Assembly (NCBI GenBank): GCA_023423495.1
Contig: JAFAFM010000084.1
Coordinates: 1-7,239 of the forward strand
Direction: 5' to 3'
Length of the DNA stretch: 7,239 nucleotides
From: Armatimonadota bacterium
GTDB taxonomy: Bacteria; Armatimonadota; Fimbriimonadia; Fimbriimonadales; Fimbriimonadaceae
Positions 5,040-7,239 of this stretch are shown here, piece after piece (the stretch's first letter is position 1; every line of letters starts with the position of its first letter). The notes under the pieces were generated by a model. The model saw nothing but the letters and a program-made list of their open reading frames with translations, ran no database searches and was not told the DNA's origin. Position numbers and translations under genes: made by a program.

Positions 5040-5816
5040 ATGCCGCTTTCACCAGAACAGCTTAGTCGCGCATGGCGAGAATTTAAGGTTGAGGGACATC
5101 CGACCGCTAGGGTCGAGCTCATCAACCATTACTCATATTTGGTCAAAATAACCGCTGGCCGGTTGGTGACGAGCTTGCCCGGGGGACTGGATCGCGAAGA
5201 TCTCGTGGGCGCGGGAGTAATCGGGCTAATCAAAAGCGTCGACCAATTCGACCCAAGCCGCGACGTCAAGTTTGAAACCTACGCGATCGCCTTGGTTCGA
5301 GGCGCGATCCTAGAGATGCTCCGAGAAGAGGACTGGGTTCCACGATCCATCCGTGAAAAGCTGCGGGCACTGGATAGAGCGACGAGCGCTCTGGAAACAA
5401 AGATTGGCCGTCCTCCCACGGAACAAGAAATTGCCGAGCACATGCGAATTACTTCCAGCGAAGTTTCTGAACTGATGGTTCGCATGGGCAGAACGAACAT
5501 CTTCTCCCTCGACGACATCCTGAGCACCTCTGAGAGCGACGACCAGATCCACTTTATCGAATTAATCGAAGACGAAGATTCTCACCCAGGCGGAGAAGCT
5601 GAAGGAAAGGAAATTCGACGCATCCTTTCGGCGGGAGTTGACAAGCTGCCCGACCGTGAAAGGCTGGTCGTCGCCCTTTACTACTTTGAGGGTCTCACCT
5701 TCAAGGAAATTGGAAGGGTTCTTGGAGTCTCCGAATCCAGGATCTATCAACTCCAAGCCCAGTCGATGAATCGCCTACGAAATTACATGCGAGCGGAGGG
5801 TGCAGTCCACACTTAA
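5040..5816 (+). CDS. RNA polymerase sigma factor of the FliA/WhiG (sigma-28) family
   Basis: The product is a 258-residue alternative sigma factor, of normal family length. It directs RNA polymerase to a special promoter set. Region 2 spans about 26-100: LINHYSYLVKITAGRL, then GGLDREDLVGAGVIGLIKSVDQFDP, then FETYAIALVRGAILEMLREEDWVPRSIR, the hallmark of this family. Region 3 (about 105-150) holds IGRPPTEQEIAEHM. Region 4 (about 203-247) is LPDRERLVVALYYFEGLTFKEIGRVLGVSESRIYQLQ with its helix-turn-helix. In E. coli FliA the segment before RGA reads QRIRGA. Here it is ALVRGA, so one conserved Arg of region 2.4, which contacts the -10 element, is lost. Family members control flagella, or sporulation in Streptomyces (WhiG). 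No flagellar gene is visible, so the regulon is open. It sits between two orphan small genes, and I leave the symbol blank because the role is not settled. Confidence 0.93.
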   Translation: MPLSPEQLSRAWREFKVEGHPTARVELINHYSYLVKITAGRLVTSLPGGLDREDLVGAGVIGLIKSVDQFDPSRDVKFETYAIALVRGAILEMLREEDWVPRSIREKLRALDRATSALETKIGRPPTEQEIAEHMRITSSEVSELMVRMGRTNIFSLDDILSTSESDDQIHFIELIEDEDSHPGGEAEGKEIRRILSAGVDKLPDRERLVVALYYFEGLTFKEIGRVLGVSESRIYQLQAQSMNRLRNYMRAEGAVHT

Positions 5817-5834
5817 GGACGCACGCGCCTCACC

Positions 5835-6047
5835 ATGGGGCATATCGACCGCCTTCAACCCGTCAGTCCGAGCCCGATCGTGGCGCAGCCCACGGGTGGC
5901 GTCCAGAGCCGAAAGGATGGACGTCGGCAGCAGAAGGAAGAAGGTGATCGGCTAGAGTTGCACGAACTCGAAGTTGAGCCCGATGAGGCATCCGAGACTC
6001 CTCAGCCGCCCGAAACAGACACATTTGGCCTAGATATCTGCGCGTAG
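5835..6047 (+). CDS. Small charged hypothetical protein after the sigma factor
   Basis: This is a 70-codon frame starting 18 bases after the sigma-factor stop. The product is hydrophilic with no signal or membrane segment. It opens with a short hydrophobic and Pro-rich part, IDRLQPVSPSPIV (4-16), followed by a basic patch (RKDGRRQQK, 26-34). DRLELHELE is at 38-46, and a long acidic, Pro-rich tail follows. It is probably mostly disordered apart from the ends. No clear Shine-Dalgarno precedes ATG 5835, so translation may be coupled to the gene before it. The domain-like N-terminus and the LELHE motif look selected rather than random, and small proteins of this general make-up occur beside flagellar and sigma-28 genes. 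That resemblance is recalled, not shown. Function unknown. Confidence 0.6.
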   Translation: MGHIDRLQPVSPSPIVAQPTGGVQSRKDGRRQQKEEGDRLELHELEVEPDEASETPQPPETDTFGLDICA

Positions 6048-6148
6048 GCGTATCATGGCACGATCTTTGAGTCAATGGCGTTATCGTTGAACGGGATTCT
6101 GCCGGCTGGTTAGAAAATGGCGGATGGTATCCTCACAACCTAGATATC
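6029..6148. repeat. Direct repeat CCTAGATATC, two copies 110 bases apart
   Basis: The ten bases CCTAGATATC occur at 6029-6038, at the end of the small charged ORF, and at 6139-6148, just before the lipoprotein ribosome site. They flank the possible promoter at 6087-6116. A 10-base match at this distance is expected about once by chance in a window of this size, so it is weak evidence for a regulatory pair. Confidence 0.25.
6087..6116 (+). promoter_or_regulatory. Possible sigma-70 promoter of the chaperone-like lipoprotein gene
   Basis: TTGAAC (6087-6092) and TAGAAA (6111-6116) are separated by 18 bases. They match 4 or 5 of 6 consensus bases at -35 and 4 of 6 at -10. A start near 6123 would leave a leader of about 37 bases before the preferred TTG start. 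No terminator closes the preceding operon, so read-through is also possible. Confidence 0.4.
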
Positions 6149-6155
6149 GAGGAAG
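6149..6155 (+). promoter_or_regulatory. Ribosome binding site deciding a TTG start
   Basis: GAGGAAG (6149-6155), with GAGGA six bases ahead of TTG 6160, is the best Shine-Dalgarno match in this part. The in-frame ATG at 6124 has no ribosome site and would add 12 polar residues before the lipoprotein signal. Confidence 0.75.
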
Positions 6156-6159
6156 CAAT

Positions 6160-7218
6160 TTGAGAAAACAAATTCCATTTTTTGCAGGTCTTGCGGCACT
6201 TGCCGTTGCCGGTTGCGGTGGCGGTGACAGCGGTTCTGGCGTTCTGGCAGTAGTGAATGGCGTAAACATTCCAATGTCCGAGTACTACGGGACCATGGAA
6301 AGGAAACGACTGGTGGTGGCTACGGTCAACCCGGCCACTTTGAAAGTCAATGCGAGCACCGGGCGGGTTATTGTTCAGGATACGGCCGTATCTCTAAAAC
6401 CCTCCATGGCGTTTCAGACTCTGCAAGAATGCATTGCAAACGAAATAATTCGTCAAGTGGCGATGGATGAGGGTGTATATCCCAAGCCCGAAGAGATCGA
6501 CGCCGAAATAAAGCTGGAAGAAGAGCGTGAACCTGCCTTCGTTAAGCGCATGAGCGAGGAGGGACTCACGATCGATCAAATTAAGCGAGAACTCGCTATG
6601 CGCTTGGTTCGCTACAAGCTCCAAGCAAAGGGCGCCAAGGTTTCCGAAGATGAAGTGATTGAGTTCATCAAGAGTAACAAGGCACTCTCGACCCAGCCGG
6701 CTAAAGCTGAGGTCATGTACATACAGGTACCGGATGAGAAGACTAAGGCATTGGTGGACAAGGAACTGAAGGAAGGCAACATGTTCGCTACTGTCGCCGG
6801 TCGCTATACGATAAATAAGGCGGCGAAGGACACGGGATTCAAAACAGTTCTGTACCCCGACACCTTTCCTCCTGCCCTCCGTGATGTCATCAACCAGACG
6901 CCGGAAGATCGGAGCACTACGTGGCTGAAGCTACCAGGTGCAAGCGCCTGGACAAAGCTTTATATCTTGAGAAAGGAAGCGGCCAAGCCTCGGCAGATCA
7001 ACAACTATATGAAAGTCATGACCAAGCGACAGCTTGAAGTTATGAAGGGTTCGAAGGCAAATGAGCCGGAGAAGCGGATCGCCGACAAGCTAAAAGCGAG
7101 CAAAATTGAAATCAAGGTCAAATACCTGCAGGAGCCTTGGAAACAGGCCTTCGCAGAGCTAACCAAGGCAAAAGCTGATACCCAGCCAGGGGGTCAACCT
7201 CAGCCGGCCGGTCGGTAA
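6160..7218 (+). CDS. SurA/PrsA-type chaperone-like lipoprotein with degenerate parvulin region
   Basis: The predicted product has 352 residues from TTG 6160. MRKQ, a hydrophobic core and the lipobox VAGC (16-19) mark a lipoprotein with lipidated Cys19, followed by a Gly/Ser linker. Residues about 28-175 follow the N-terminal chaperone domain of SurA/PrsA proteins: LAVVNGVNIPMSEYY (29-43), ECIANEIIRQVAMDEGVYPKPEEID (90-114), and then GLTIDQIKREL with FIKSNK near 169-174. Residues about 180-272 look like a parvulin rotamase domain: KAEVMYIQVPDEKTKALVDKEL, then FATVAGRYT. The His of the usual ASHIL strand is Val185, and the final HI strand reads WTKLYIL (264-270), so proline isomerase activity is doubtful. 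The C-terminal part is Lys-rich and helical and ends Gly/Pro/Gln-rich. It likely helps exported proteins fold outside the cytoplasmic membrane. The SurA/PrsA assignment is firm for the N-terminal domain and less so for the second. Confidence 0.82.
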   Translation: MRKQIPFFAGLAALAVAGCGGGDSGSGVLAVVNGVNIPMSEYYGTMERKRLVVATVNPATLKVNASTGRVIVQDTAVSLKPSMAFQTLQECIANEIIRQVAMDEGVYPKPEEIDAEIKLEEEREPAFVKRMSEEGLTIDQIKRELAMRLVRYKLQAKGAKVSEDEVIEFIKSNKALSTQPAKAEVMYIQVPDEKTKALVDKELKEGNMFATVAGRYTINKAAKDTGFKTVLYPDTFPPALRDVINQTPEDRSTTWLKLPGASAWTKLYILRKEAAKPRQINNYMKVMTKRQLEVMKGSKANEPEKRIADKLKASKIEIKVKYLQEPWKQAFAELTKAKADTQPGGQPQPAGR

Positions 7219-7239
7219 AGGCGATATAACGAAGCGGGG

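Overview
The window is an ordinary stretch of bacterial chromosome with moderate to high GC, and every confident gene is on the + strand. The best guess for the source is the phylum Armatimonadota, perhaps Fimbriimonadia. This rests on the overall look of the proteins: a beta-CASP RNase, a cysteine-free ribosomal protein S18 with long tails, a sigma-28-family factor between two tiny orphan genes, and mixed ATG/TTG starts with strong or absent Shine-Dalgarno sites. It is an inference, and no marker settles it.

Layout, left part: (1) the 3' end of a beta-CASP metallo-beta-lactamase RNase (window edge to 538); (2) purD, 25 bases downstream and probably co-transcribed; (3) a 336-base gap with a perfect 8+8 dyad just after purD and a doubtful small membrane ORF; (4) a complete single-lipoyl-domain dihydrolipoamide acetyltransferase (E2) with no E1 or E3 gene beside it; (5) a secreted protein with a serine-rich linker and a YciI-like domain.

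Middle: a long-stem hairpin ends the secreted-protein region. A second hairpin lies in the short leader of rpsR, which encodes S18 with long N- and C-terminal tails. A textbook rho-independent terminator (12 bp stem and T-run) ends rpsR and isolates it from what follows.

Right part: a 133-base leader precedes a probable three-gene operon: a two-helix membrane protein of 74 residues, a FliA/WhiG-type sigma factor, and a 70-residue charged orphan. After it, with its own possible promoter, comes a lipoprotein of the SurA/PrsA chaperone type. Its most likely start is TTG, and its parvulin region lacks the usual histidines.

Taken together, the genes are housekeeping (RNA turnover, purine synthesis, pyruvate oxidation, ribosome), plus an alternative sigma-factor unit and two exported proteins. 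I see no mobile element, tRNA, rRNA, CRISPR array or phage gene. The least explained parts are the sigma-factor operon with its orphans, the secreted YciI-like protein, and the hairpins around rpsR. None of them amounts to clear evidence of a new system.
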